NCBI RefSeq assembly: GCF_008326305.1
Contig: NZ_BIXY01000018.1
Location: 1 to 64,000, forward strand
Length of the DNA stretch: 64,000 bases
Source: Dictyobacter arantiisoli
GTDB lineage: Bacteria > Chloroflexota > Ktedonobacteria > Ktedonobacterales > Ktedonobacteraceae
Direction: 5' to 3'
Part shown: in pieces, positions 54,564-62,186 of the stretch
Position numbering within the stretch: the first letter of the stretch is position 1
Layout of the letters: each line of letters begins with the position of its first letter
Notes under the pieces: generated by a model
What the model saw: only the letters and a program-made list of their open reading frames with translations
Databases searched by the model: none
Told to the model about the DNA's origin: nothing
Translations under genes and position numbers: made by a program

Positions 54564-56226
54564 GAACTTCCTCCAGTGGCAACATTGATCCCATTGGATC
54601 AGTATATAAGGGTTCAAAAACAAGATGGTGAGCTGTCTGATCAACCGCAACAGTTTGATAATCCGCACGCCAGTGGCTACCGCGGCTTTCACGTCGTTCC
54701 AGAGCCGCAGTTACAACCAACTCAGACACACGTAACATATTTTCGGTCTCGCGCCATTGTGGATCTTGATCTGCTTGCTGCAACAGAGCCACACGCATCG
54801 TACGTATTTGTCGACGAGCGGTCAATAAGCCATCCTGATCGCGGCGGAGAGAGACATACTGCCACATCAACTGGCGTACCTCTTGACGCACCTGAGCTAC
54901 CGACGGAAGCTCCCCAACATTGCTTAAGAACGAAGCCTTTGTATCCAGTGTATCGTCATAGTGCAGATAGGAAACTGCTTTTTGTGTGTTAGCAACGTCT
55001 CGACTATCGGCCATAAGTACGCCACCCAGCACATCAGCAATGCGAATTCCATAGACCAGACCTTCTAACAGAGAATTGCTGGCCAGACGATTCGCCCCAT
55101 GGACACCGGTACAGGAAACCTCACCAACAGCATATAGATGAGGAATCGAACTACGTCCGTAGGTATCTACCTTCACACCGCCCATACAATAATGAGCCGC
55201 TGGAGCGATAGGCAGAAGATCAGCAGCCAGATCCAGGCCATACTGCTGACAACAGGCTGAAATAGTAGGGAAACGTGCGTGCATCTTCTCAGCTGAAAGA
55301 TGGCGCAGATCCAGGTATTGGCAATCCGTCTGTTCAGCCAACATCTCGCTCAAAATCGCACGTGCGACGATATCACGAGGAGCCAGTTCAGCTTGCTCGC
55401 TATAGCGAGGCATAAAGCGCTCACCGGCATGATTGCGCAGATACGCGCCCTCACCACGGACCGCTTCAGAGATCAAATGCGAAGAACCATTCAACGCCAA
55501 CACCGTTGGATGAAATTGCATAAATTCTAGATCGGTTAATGCTGCACCGGCATCCCAGGCCAGAGCCAGTCCATCAGCCGTCGCGCCCTGTGGATTAGAT
55601 GTATGGAGCCAGAGACCTCCAGCGCCACCATTTGCCAGCACTACCGCGCCAGCTTCCACTTCAAGCGCCTCACCAGTGCGTCGTGTCGCCTGCAAACCCA
55701 CGCAACGACCATCGCGCATCATCAACTTATAAACAAACGTCTCTTCATATAATGCAATTGAAGGCCGTTTCTGTACGGCAGTCATCAATGCACGCTCAAT
55801 CTCAGCCCCGGTCGCATCGCCACCTGCATGTAACACACGCCAGCGACAATGAGCACCCTCACGGCCTAACAGCAGCCCATCGGGTGTCGCATGGGTATCA
55901 ATCCCAGCTTGCGCACGATCAAACTGAACTCCTACCTCGATCAACCAGCGTACGGCAGCAGGAGCCTGTTCTACCAGGATGCGCACAGCATCCTCATCAC
56001 AGAGCCCTGCCCCGGCCGCCAGAGTATCCTGCAAATGCAGCTCGGGATTGTCATCTGCCCCCAGCGCCACTGCTAAGCCACCCTGGGCATAGCGTGTATT
56101 ACTCTCGCCGAGTTGCCCTTTCGTGAACAGTGCGACCCGCACATGTTCAGGCAAACGGAGCGCCACCGAGAGGCCCGCGATGCCGCCACCTATTATTGCG
56201 ACATCAAACGGTTGGCTGTGAGTCAT
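54550..56226 (-). CDS. nadB: L-aspartate oxidase
   Basis: NadB oxidises L-aspartate to iminoaspartate with FAD, the first step of de novo NAD synthesis. The 558-residue protein shows the FAD dinucleotide fold at the N-terminus (DVAIIGGGIAGLSVALRLP), then NTRYAQGGLAVAL, THATPDGLLLGREGAH and VVLANGGAGGLW. GGVKVDTYGRSSIPHLYAVGEVSCTGVHGANRLASNSLLEGLVYG is the conserved substrate/FAD block. The ATG at 56226 has AAGGAG upstream; a start at 56262 lies inside the palindromic operator and is rejected. It leads the operon nadB-nadC-nadA. Confidence 0.96.
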   Translation of the reverse strand: MTHSQPFDVAIIGGGIAGLSVALRLPEHVRVALFTKGQLGESNTRYAQGGLAVALGADDNPELHLQDTLAAGAGLCDEDAVRILVEQAPAAVRWLIEVGVQFDRAQAGIDTHATPDGLLLGREGAHCRWRVLHAGGDATGAEIERALMTAVQKRPSIALYEETFVYKLMMRDGRCVGLQATRRTGEALEVEAGAVVLANGGAGGLWLHTSNPQGATADGLALAWDAGAALTDLEFMQFHPTVLALNGSSHLISEAVRGEGAYLRNHAGERFMPRYSEQAELAPRDIVARAILSEMLAEQTDCQYLDLRHLSAEKMHARFPTISACCQQYGLDLAADLLPIAPAAHYCMGGVKVDTYGRSSIPHLYAVGEVSCTGVHGANRLASNSLLEGLVYGIRIADVLGGVLMADSRDVANTQKAVSYLHYDDTLDTKASFLSNVGELPSVAQVRQEVRQLMWQYVSLRRDQDGLLTARRQIRTMRVALLQQADQDPQWRETENMLRVSELVVTAALERRESRGSHWRADYQTVAVDQTAHHLVFEPLYTDPMGSMLPLEEVHVHV

Positions 56227-56245
56227 GCCTTCTTCTCCTTCGAGA

Positions 56246-56302
56246 AAGTGTACATTGTACACTTACGACTCAGACAAAAAAGAAAAGGTGTTTTCTGTAC
56301 AC
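56246..56302 (-). promoter_or_regulatory. Palindromic operator upstream of the nad operon
   Basis: AAGTGTACA-T-TGTACACTT at 56246-56264 is a perfect palindrome, 20 bases before the nadB start. A related half-conserved copy, GTGTTTTCTGTACAC, is at 56288-56302. A dimeric repressor sensing NAD status, such as an NiaR- or NrtR-type protein, would fit. Neither consensus is a clear match, so the regulator is unknown. Confidence 0.55.
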
Positions 56303-56516
56303 TATTACAACCTTTCCACAGAGTGTAACAGATTTTTTTGCCTTTGTCCATGCTAAATTGCGGAATTTATCTCTGCTCGCTTGATTCTTTTCGCTCGTGT
56401 TTTTGTTCAGTTTTGTCTAACAAAATCTAACTCCTATGATGTCAGAAATGATGTCAAAGTTCGTGGTCTTTAGTGCAGAGATCTGTTGCATTGTTGTCCT
56501 TGCTTTTTCGTAAGAG

Positions 56517-56545
56517 TTTAACCGTCGTTCTTGCTATGGTATAAT
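56517..56545 (+). promoter_or_regulatory. Promoter of the 56608 gene
   Basis: TTTAAC (56517-56522) and a consensus TATAAT (56540-56545) are 17 bases apart, ~60 bases before the start codon. The surrounding 56303-56516 stretch is T-rich with no gene. Confidence 0.6.
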
Positions 56546-56607
56546 TGCAGACATATGGATCTGTGATTATCTGTCTTTATTCTCAATTGAAAGGGGTCGT
56601 TTATTCT

Positions 56608-56955
56608 ATGACAACACAAGAAGATAGATTGGCTGCGCTTGAACAGAAGGTGGCCGATATAGAGTTAGAACGTCTCTATGAGAAGAATCAGGCGTCGCGT
56701 GGTCTTGCTTCTGATCAATTATATGATGCCAAACAAGTTAATTATCGTCTTACAATGCTCCTCGGTATTGCATCGGGTCAAGAACAAAGTATTAAGACAA
56801 TAGTGCAAGATGTGTCTGAGGTGAAGCAGAACATTAATGATTTGCATATGAGGTTTGCATCCCTGGAACAAACAATAAATGATCGTTTCAAAGCACAGGA
56901 TGAACGGTTTGATCGCTTAGAAAAATTGCTCCTTGATCGCCTTCCTCCTGCCTAG
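56608..56955 (+). CDS. Small coiled-coil protein
   Basis: A 115-residue, highly charged and helical protein. Heptad patterns run at ~2-25 (TTQEDRLAALEQKVADIELERLYEKN) and ~62-112 (GQEQSIKTIVQDVSEVKQNINDLHMRFASLEQTINDRFKAQDERFDRLEKLLLDRLPP). It probably forms a coiled-coil oligomer and has no catalytic motif. AAAGGGG lies ~13 bases upstream. Codons end mostly in T or A, unlike the nad genes just before it, so this may be where the accessory segment begins. The function is unknown. Confidence 0.72.
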   Translation: MTTQEDRLAALEQKVADIELERLYEKNQASRGLASDQLYDAKQVNYRLTMLLGIASGQEQSIKTIVQDVSEVKQNINDLHMRFASLEQTINDRFKAQDERFDRLEKLLLDRLPPA

Positions 56956-57019
56956 ATTTTTTTGATACAAAGATAAGCGCCTAAGCTATTTGCTCCAGGT
57001 GCTTATTTTTGTGTTACTA

Positions 57020-57364
57020 CTATTCGATTGAGAGAAAGGCAATTGCGGCAACTCCTAGTACAAGACCGATGATTTGGTAAGTTGATACTTTTTCGTGATA
57101 AATGAGCACAGCTACTATAACTGCGCCAATAGCCGAGAGAACAGAAAAAAGGACTGCACCTTTTCCTAATTCTGCGCCAGTTCTCAGACTTATCAACCAT
57201 GCAGTGTTAGCTGCAATGAATCCGACAATTGAAAGCAGAGCAAAGACATACTTACCGCTAATGGCAAATTGTTTAGCCAGGATATCTGCAACTAATTCAA
57301 AAGCTACTAAGATCAGTAAAAAGTAAAGCCATTTAGGAATAGATGTAAAGAATTGTTGTAGCAT
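57020..57364 (-). CDS. Small four-helix membrane protein (SMR/EamA-like)
   Basis: A 114-residue protein with four membrane helices: FLLILVAFELVADILA, YVFALLSIVGFIAANTAWLIS, GAVLFSVLSAIGAVIVAVLIY and YQIIGLVLGVAAIAFLSIE. The fourth-helix pattern after HEKVSTYQIIG matches small multidrug resistance/EamA-type transporters, with a Glu in the first helix (VAFELVAD) where SMR proteins have their essential carboxylate. It starts five bases after the stop of the HTH/acetyltransferase-like gene, with GAAGAGG as ribosome site, so it is coupled to it. It could export a product of that enzyme; this is inference. Confidence 0.75.
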   Translation of the reverse strand: MLQQFFTSIPKWLYFLLILVAFELVADILAKQFAISGKYVFALLSIVGFIAANTAWLISLRTGAELGKGAVLFSVLSAIGAVIVAVLIYHEKVSTYQIIGLVLGVAAIAFLSIE

Positions 57365-57369
57365 CTTGC

Positions 57370-58233
57370 TTAAACCTCTTCACTTGTTTCCTTTAATCTC
57401 TTTTGGAATGTTTGAATGATTGGAGATGGATTATAGTAACTTAAGTTCAGTTCCCAAGCATTTTTATCTATGTCATATCTGGGACTGAAGAATAACTTTT
57501 TTACTAATCTCATTCCATCATTTATTTCAGACATGTCTTCTGTTGTTCCTGATGCAAAACCATATAGTTTACTGATTTTTATTTCAGGATGGTTTATCCA
57601 ATGTTCTAGCACACTATTCAAAAGCAAATTGAATGAGTTGCTTTTGTCTGGTCTAATAACGCAAGAAGATACATAACAATTGTATTCTTTCCCTGGTTCA
57701 TAGGTTAAGATGTGATCTGCTGTTATTTGCTGTTCGCTTAAGTCACCTTTTAATAAATCAAAGATCGTTTCCTCTTCCATCGGTAAAAGAGTCAAACATC
57801 CCCATATGTCCTTACGGTTTTCTTCATTGTAGAGTACTCTAATTGCTGTTTGATTTTTTTGCCACCAGTGGATTGTTTTGGTTGGTGGTACGGAATACTC
57901 AAGCCCATATATATCACAATCTAGAGCATATATATATGGTAGATCTTCAGATGTTGCCCATGATGTTTTACCTGATGGTCGCTTGTGCTTTTCTGTTACC
58001 TTGCTGACGACATTGTTGTTAATAACACTTTTTTTCCTGCTTGATGTTTTAGACTTGACTTCATCCTGAATTTTTAAGAGGTCTTCATAGTTATATTCGT
58101 ATTGATCTTTTCCTCCATCATTAAGTTCCCGCCTTCTAATCCCTCTTGACTCTACATAGTAAAAGAACGATTGACGTTGCACACCTAAAAGGGCAGCCCC
58201 TTCTTTTGATGATATGTATTTTTCTTGACTCAT
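57370..58233 (-). CDS. HTH protein with acetyltransferase (GNAT)-like C-terminal domain
   Basis: A 287-residue protein. Residues ~4-60 form a MerR/excisionase-like HTH (YISSKEGAALLGVQRQSFFYYVESRGIRRRELND). A Lys/Ser-rich linker follows at ~65-100. The C-terminal domain (~105-285) has WGCLTLLPMEEETIFDLLKGD, YVSSCVIRPDKSNSFNLLLNSVLEHWIN and KLYGFASGTTEDMSEINDGMRLVKKLFF, an arrangement reminiscent of the GNAT fold. The assignment is tentative. AAGGAG lies 10 bases upstream of ATG 58233. The gene is AT-rich compared with the chromosome. The promoter region is dense with AGTCAAAT octamers, which this HTH might bind. Confidence 0.7.
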   Translation of the reverse strand: MSQEKYISSKEGAALLGVQRQSFFYYVESRGIRRRELNDGGKDQYEYNYEDLLKIQDEVKSKTSSRKKSVINNNVVSKVTEKHKRPSGKTSWATSEDLPYIYALDCDIYGLEYSVPPTKTIHWWQKNQTAIRVLYNEENRKDIWGCLTLLPMEEETIFDLLKGDLSEQQITADHILTYEPGKEYNCYVSSCVIRPDKSNSFNLLLNSVLEHWINHPEIKISKLYGFASGTTEDMSEINDGMRLVKKLFFSPRYDIDKNAWELNLSYYNPSPIIQTFQKRLKETSEEV

Positions 58234-58234
58234 G

Positions 58235-58430
58235 ATTTGACTCTCCTTTTTAGCCTCTCGCATAATTATAGTCAATTTGAATAAAATAGTCAAATAACTT
58301 GGTTCATATTAATATTTTATTAAAATTGACCATATTCCTAATATTTCAGTCAAATAATGTTGACAGGATTAATTTGACTGACTATAATGATTCATGTAAG
58401 GTGTTTTTAGTCAAATAAAAATACTGACTA
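58235..58430. repeat. AGTCAAAT octamer array
   Basis: Five exact octamers occur: ATTTGACT at 58235-58242 and 58372-58379, and AGTCAAAT at 58288-58295, 58348-58355 and 58409-58416. Near matches (TTGACT 58225, AGTCAATT 58270, TGACTA 58425) add to them. They lie between the divergent HTH gene and the downstream non-coding RNA, over and around the plus-strand promoter. They look like operators or iterons. Confidence 0.65.
58360..58388 (+). promoter_or_regulatory. Consensus promoter driving the 58.4-58.7 kb RNA
   Basis: TTGACA (58360-58365), a 17-base spacer and TATAAT (58383-58388) match the full sigma70 consensus. One AGTCAAAT octamer (inverse, 58372-58379) lies in the spacer and another lies 20 bases downstream of the -10. 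Confidence 0.85.
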
Positions 58431-58740
58431 GAATAGTTCTTTAACAATCGAATTTGGTCCTATAAGGGATTTGGCACATCGAGGGAAGCCAAGGTATAAG
58501 CCTCTGACGCATGGTAACGCATAGCGTGAACGCTCCTAACTGCGGCCTAGCTACAAAGTTCATAAGATGTGCTTAAAGGGACTGAATGCCTAGCAACAAG
58601 TTAGCGAGCGATCGGTGTTTCGAAGGTGAAGTAAGGAACATTGATGCGGCTCTTCTGGCTTGTACGCCTTATGGGTGGCGTGTAAAAGATATCCCTGTGA
58701 ACATATGGCTGCTATGAGGGAAGGACGGTAGAAAAAGATC
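58395..58740 (+). ncRNA. Large structured non-coding RNA candidate (HEARO/omega-RNA-like)
   Basis: The ~345 bases after a perfect promoter contain no credible gene but many stems. There is a long-range pair GCACATC (58474-58480) with GATGTGC (58566-58572). Local stems are AGCG-TGAA-CGCT (58523-58534), CTAGC/GTTAG (58590-58604), TACGCC/GGCGT-G-TA (about 58663-58684) and TCCCT/AGGGA (about 58691-58721). The size, high structure and conserved-looking CTAACTGCGGCCTAGCT block recall the HEARO/omega RNAs that guide IscB nucleases, which are frequent in Ktedonobacter. No iscB or IS200/IS605 transposase is adjacent, so it would be a standalone copy. The class is inference; the structure is seen. Confidence 0.45.
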
Positions 58741-59029
58741 ATGCTGCCATATGAAGCACTTACTATTATCTTTGTAGACCATCCTGGTAGATTGTCCTTA
58801 TTCTCTGGTTCGCTCCTCTATTCCTTCTCCCTGGTCCCTCACATCGCCTTCTGCGATAGTCTTTGTAGTGTGTTGTTTATCCTCTGTTTCTCCCCTCGTT
58901 CTTCCTCTTTGTTTCTTCATCAACTACAAAGGTTGACGGCTGGTGGTCGGGTTCGCTTGATCACTAGACGCTAGCTCTGGTAGTTGAGTTAGAGATTTCC
59001 TGATGGTTGATAGTGAATGAGGAGGTTTC

Positions 59030-59251
59030 ATGTCTCGTTTGATGATCAGGCTGGTTGTACTTTTGCCTCTTGGGTTGGTTGTACTTCTTGTGTGGGGTTT
59101 GCTTGTATCGGGTTTGCCTGTTTGGCAATTGATTGTGTTCTCCACTATGGGTGCGGTGCTTCTTTTAAGATTATCTGTCCTAGTGACTGATTATCTTATC
59201 TGCTGGTCTATTCGTCGTGGTGGTCGTGTTAAGGTGAATAAAAATTTTTAA
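59030..59251 (+). CDS. Small two-helix membrane protein
   Basis: A 73-residue hydrophobic protein with two membrane helices (LVVLLPLGLVVLLVWGLLVS and LIVFSTMGAVLLLRLSVLVTDYLI) and a basic tail (SIRRGGRVKVNKN), predicting a cytoplasmic C-terminus. GAGGAGG precedes the ATG by 4-5 bases, so expression is likely. It is not a recognised family. It opens the run of small accessory genes on this strand. Confidence 0.6.
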   Translation: MSRLMIRLVVLLPLGLVVLLVWGLLVSGLPVWQLIVFSTMGAVLLLRLSVLVTDYLICWSIRRGGRVKVNKNF

Positions 59252-59310
59252 GAATGGAGGACAACTTCTTTGTTATCCTCACGGGTTCTTTTTTAGATTA
59301 ACCGTTGTCT

Positions 59311-59655
59311 TTAACTGTCAACCTTCACATTTTTACTCGATGTGACAGCTAGAGTGTAATACTTTACAAAGTTGGTCGCATACGTTTTTTCGATATGTTC
59401 TCGCGTTGCAATCAGTATCATTCTCCTGGCAAAAGGTCGTGTATACTTTTCCGCTTCGCTCTTGGCTAAGACTTGGATTTCTTCTGGTTCATTGATAAGC
59501 GTGTTCTCGTAGAGTTGCTTTTTGAAAATGTCTTGACTGCGAAAGCCTGCCTTCATCTTGACAAACTGTTCTGGATAGATGTCAAAAAGAAGGTTTCTTA
59601 AGGCATTAAGAACAGTTTTAACAGTTCCTCCGGCAGTGACGTTTGAAAAAAGCAT
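59311..59655 (-). CDS. Hypothetical protein
   Basis: A 114-residue soluble protein, opposite in strand to its neighbours. It is mostly helical and basic in the first half (NALRNLLFDIYPEQFVKMKAGFRSQDIFKKQLYENT) and contains KYTRPFARRMILIATREHIEKTYATNFVKYYTLAV. No motif is recognised. AAAGGA lies 7 bases before the ATG at 59655. A regulator or toxin-like role is possible but unsupported. Confidence 0.6.
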   Translation of the reverse strand: MLFSNVTAGGTVKTVLNALRNLLFDIYPEQFVKMKAGFRSQDIFKKQLYENTLINEPEEIQVLAKSEAEKYTRPFARRMILIATREHIEKTYATNFVKYYTLAVTSSKNVKVDS

Positions 59656-59767
59656 GCTTGTTCCTTTCGCATTTGTAAGGTGCTACAACTTCTATGAGGA
59701 TTATACACTTTTGGATCTCGTTTTGCTTAATGTTAGAATACTTTCTTCAAAAGGGAGGTTCGTATCA

Positions 59768-59953
59768 ATGGCTAATTATTGTAACTGTTGCAATGAAGAG
59801 TGCAATGAAACCTTTCCGGTTCCAGACCTGGATGATCCACATATGGAGTTAAACATTTACGTCTGCGTCGAGTGTGCTGATCTCATTCTGGAAGAACAGC
59901 CAGACGTGCTACTTGCTACTACTGTTTCTCAGCTTATACAGCTTGTCGCGTAG
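59768..59953 (+). CDS. Small Cys-rich (zinc-binding?) protein
   Basis: A 61-residue acidic protein starting MANYCNCCNEECNETFPVPD. A later CVEC gives six Cys in all, a pattern consistent with a small zinc ribbon (CNCC...C...CVEC). AAGGGAGG stands 9 bases before ATG 59768. It is followed 14 bases on by a small membrane protein gene. The function is unknown. Confidence 0.65.
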   Translation: MANYCNCCNEECNETFPVPDLDDPHMELNIYVCVECADLILEEQPDVLLATTVSQLIQLVA

Positions 59954-59967
59954 GAGAATAAGTCGAT

Positions 59968-60186
59968 ATGTTTCCTCTAATGTTACCGTGGTTGATTATT
60001 GCGTGTCTGGTTGGGGTTGTCCTGGGCTTGGTGATTGGCATTTATATTGCATCGTCATTAGTCCAACGTCACTATCATCATTTTCAATCAGTGCAGACAC
60101 AACCATCGGCGCAACCCTTGAGCGGTTATCGTCGTGCACCTGTTCAGTACTTAGATGATGAGCCTTTTGGACGGCTTCGGCGGTGA
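59968..60186 (+). CDS. Small single-helix membrane protein
   Basis: A 72-residue protein with one long N-terminal membrane helix (LMLPWLIIACLVGVVLGLVIGIYIASSLV). A polar cytoplasmic tail rich in Gln, Pro and Arg follows (YRRAPVQYLDDEPFGRLRR). AGGAG lies about 11 bases upstream. It is in line with the small genes around it. No family is recognised. Confidence 0.6.
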   Translation: MFPLMLPWLIIACLVGVVLGLVIGIYIASSLVQRHYHHFQSVQTQPSAQPLSGYRRAPVQYLDDEPFGRLRR

Positions 60187-60232
60187 TGTTCCGCTTTGTC
60201 TAGATGTTATCTGAGTGAGAGGAATAAGGTAA

Positions 60233-60472
60233 ATGTTTCGAAACTCTGATCTTGAAGTTGATCATGGTCGGTGCTGTTCAGGTTGTCACCAACCACTTAG
60301 TGATTGGGCTGCATCTTGTATGCATTGTGGGGTGGTTCTCTGTACAAGGTGTCGGGCTTGGCCTTTTGCATTGCAAGGAATTGCAATTTCCTGTCAGAGA
60401 TTGGAATGTCAGAAGGTTGTTGATGCATGGAATGATCGTGTCTGGGGTGGTCCTGAGTGGCGAAATATGTGA
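60233..60472 (+). CDS. Small double zinc-ribbon-like protein
   Basis: A 79-residue protein with eight Cys, seven of them arranged as CCSGCHQPL...CMHCGVVLCTRC plus a later C-x(4)-C (SCQRLEC). This resembles a treble-clef or RING/zinc-ribbon module. GAGAGGAAT lies upstream of the ATG. It ends 19 bases before ssb, so the two are probably co-transcribed. DNA or protein binding is likely; the target is unknown. Confidence 0.65.
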   Translation: MFRNSDLEVDHGRCCSGCHQPLSDWAASCMHCGVVLCTRCRAWPFALQGIAISCQRLECQKVVDAWNDRVWGGPEWRNM

Positions 60473-60491
60473 TAGAAAAAAAGAGGTGTCT

Positions 60492-60863
60492 ATGCTGCTT
60501 AATCAATGGATGGGAACGGGTCGTCTTGGTCGTGATCCTGAGATGAGTTATACCCCACAAGGGACGGCGGTCACAAAGTTTAGTATTGCCGTCGATCAGG
60601 GCAAAGATAAACCTGCAATGTGGCTAAACATTGTGACCTGGGAACGGCTGGCAGAACGTATTAATGAACAAGCCTGTAAGGGAAGTGAAGTTTTTGTACA
60701 GGGGAAATTGATGATGCGTTCGTACACTGATCGCAATGGACAAAACCGGCAAGCTTTCGAAGTGTCTGCATCTACGGTCCAGTTGACGCAACGTCCACAA
60801 GTTGCTGCTACCAGTTCTGCCGATTTTGAAGAACTTGGTGATCCTTCTGATCATCCATTTTAG
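60492..60863 (+). CDS. ssb: Single-stranded DNA-binding protein
   Basis: A 123-residue SSB with one OB fold at ~1-105: NQWMGTGRLGRDPEMSYTPQGTAVTKFSIAVDQGKD...MWLNIVTWERLAERINEQACKGSEVFVQGKLMMRSYTDRNGQNRQAFEVSASTVQLTQ. The C-terminal tail is very short and ends DPSDHPF, resembling the acidic 'D.D..PF' tip that recruits SSB partners. Chromosomal SSBs are usually longer (~150-180), so this fits an accessory-element copy. The start is ATG 60492, preceded by AAAGAGGT; the longer frame upstream overlaps the zinc-ribbon gene and is rejected. Confidence 0.9.
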   Translation: MLLNQWMGTGRLGRDPEMSYTPQGTAVTKFSIAVDQGKDKPAMWLNIVTWERLAERINEQACKGSEVFVQGKLMMRSYTDRNGQNRQAFEVSASTVQLTQRPQVAATSSADFEELGDPSDHPF

Positions 60864-60915
60864 TTCATCCTCTTAAAAGTCCCCGTTTAAACGCTCACTT
60901 TTGAAAGAGGTGCGG

Positions 60916-61311
60916 ATGAGCAAGGTTTTTACACTTGGCTATGCAGCTCGTAAAGCTGATGAACAACTTGACAAGCTTATGGTTGATCCATCAATGATCC
61001 TTATTGATATTCGCTTGAGTCCAAAATCACGGTTCCATCCTCGTTTCCGTGGTCCTGCCCTGGCACAACGGTTCGGCAACCAATACCACCATGTTCGTGA
61101 ACTTGGTAATTTGAATTATCAGGATCATGCATTGCCGATTGTTCTCGCTGATGCTCCTGGCGGGTTATCGTTGGTTTCATTTTGGATGGAACGTGGGTAT
61201 CCCGTGTGTTTATTGTGTGCTTGTAGTAATGCTGCTTCTTGTCATCGTTCGGTTGTGGCTCGTCTTCTGCAAGAAAAGTTTGTTTATGATTGTGAGGTAG
61301 TTCACTTTTGA
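60916..61311 (+). CDS. DUF488 family protein
   Basis: A 131-residue protein of the DUF488 family. VFTLGYAARKADEQLDKLM, LIDIRLSPKSRFHPRF and the C-terminal CLLCACSNAASCHRSVVARLLQEKF are the family motifs, including the C-x(n)-CHR cluster. The biochemical function is not established; some members are linked to nucleic-acid or ADP-ribose metabolism. GAAAGAGG precedes the ATG. Such proteins are common on mobile elements. Confidence 0.82.
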   Translation: MSKVFTLGYAARKADEQLDKLMVDPSMILIDIRLSPKSRFHPRFRGPALAQRFGNQYHHVRELGNLNYQDHALPIVLADAPGGLSLVSFWMERGYPVCLLCACSNAASCHRSVVARLLQEKFVYDCEVVHF

Positions 61312-61324
61312 AAGAGGTGATCCT

Positions 61325-61567
61325 ATGACCTTTCACTATATCGTTTCAGTTTGGCCGGACGGCTGTCCTGATCCTAATGTTTATCCTCCTAAATTAGTTG
61401 TCGCGTTAGAAGTGCGTGTTTCAACCAATGAGGCTCCAACGGTACAATCATTGGTACAGATGGTGCTGTCTTCCTATGATATTCCTGTTGCTAAGGTAGT
61501 GCGTGTTGTCGATAGTGCTGGCGCTGTAGCTCATGTTTGGAACCCTCTCAATACTTCCACCTTTTAG
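61325..61567 (+). CDS. Hypothetical small protein
   Basis: An 80-residue soluble, beta-rich protein (FHYIVSVWPDGCPDPNVYPPKLVVALEVRVST...VAKVVRVVDSAGAVAHVWNPLN). No family is recognised. The upstream segment TCACTTTTGAAAGAGGTG (61302-61319) is identical to the one before the DUF488 gene (60895-60912) and supplies its ribosome site. It starts 13 bases after DUF488 and is probably in the same transcript. Confidence 0.6.
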   Translation: MTFHYIVSVWPDGCPDPNVYPPKLVVALEVRVSTNEAPTVQSLVQMVLSSYDIPVAKVVRVVDSAGAVAHVWNPLNTSTF

Positions 61568-61576
61568 GAGTGTTTC

Positions 61577-62173
61577 ATGCTGCCTCCACTTTACCAGTGG
61601 AGCTTATGCGGTGCGGTGTTTCTCACCTCTGGCTTGGCGGTCCTGGTCACGAATAGACGGTATACACCTCGGCTCCTGCGTATCCTGGCGCGAAACCTTT
61701 TCCTCATAAGTATCGGTGTGATCATGTACCAATTTGTGACCGTGGCAATGATGCATTCTGTTTCCTCCGTACCGAAAGCTCCACCTCCTACCGCTTCCAA
61801 TTATGTCAGTATAGCTCGTGCTGATGCGATAGCTGCTGGCATTGATCCTACCTTGTTTGTTCGGCAAATTCGGCAAGAAAGTAATTTCAATCCTCGTGCA
61901 ATCTCACAAGCTGGTGCCCTTGGCATTGCTCAATTCATGCCAGCAACAGCAAGAGGTCTGGGTATCGATCCTTCTAATCCTGAGCAAGCATTGAAAGGTG
62001 CTGCGCGATTGATGGCTTCGTATGTTCGTCGATATGGGAGTGAGTCGGCTGCCCTGGCTGCGTATAATGCGGGGCCTGGAGCTTTAGACGGTGCGGTAGC
62101 GCGTTGTGGTCAAGCGTGGAAGACCTGCTTACCTTCAGAGACACAAGCATATATTGCTGTGATTGTGGGCTAG
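61577..62173 (+). CDS. Membrane-anchored lytic transglycosylase (VirB1-like)
   Basis: A 198-residue protein: two N-terminal membrane helices (~5-25 and ~38-58) followed by an SLT domain at ~75-198. The catalytic Glu lies in FVRQIRQESNFNP, then SQAGALGIAQFMPATARGLGI and AALAAYNAGPGALDGA. It would open peptidoglycan. In conjugative elements such enzymes help assemble the transfer apparatus, and the neighbouring ssb and polytopic proteins fit that. TAGGAG precedes the ATG, and the upstream gene ends 10 bases before. Confidence 0.88.
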   Translation: MLPPLYQWSLCGAVFLTSGLAVLVTNRRYTPRLLRILARNLFLISIGVIMYQFVTVAMMHSVSSVPKAPPPTASNYVSIARADAIAAGIDPTLFVRQIRQESNFNPRAISQAGALGIAQFMPATARGLGIDPSNPEQALKGAARLMASYVRRYGSESAALAAYNAGPGALDGAVARCGQAWKTCLPSETQAYIAVIVG

Positions 62174-62186
62174 GAGTTGCCTGTCA

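Noticed and set aside
54357-54992. 211-codon plus-strand reading frame
   Set aside because: It is antisense to nadB and nadC; no ribosome site or known domain.
58741-58974. 77-codon frame after the structured RNA, at first considered a remnant of iscB
   Set aside because: No IscB motifs (RuvC, HNH, PLMP), no ribosome site and Leu/Phe/Ser-rich composition typical of chance frames. The region 58741-59029 is left unassigned.
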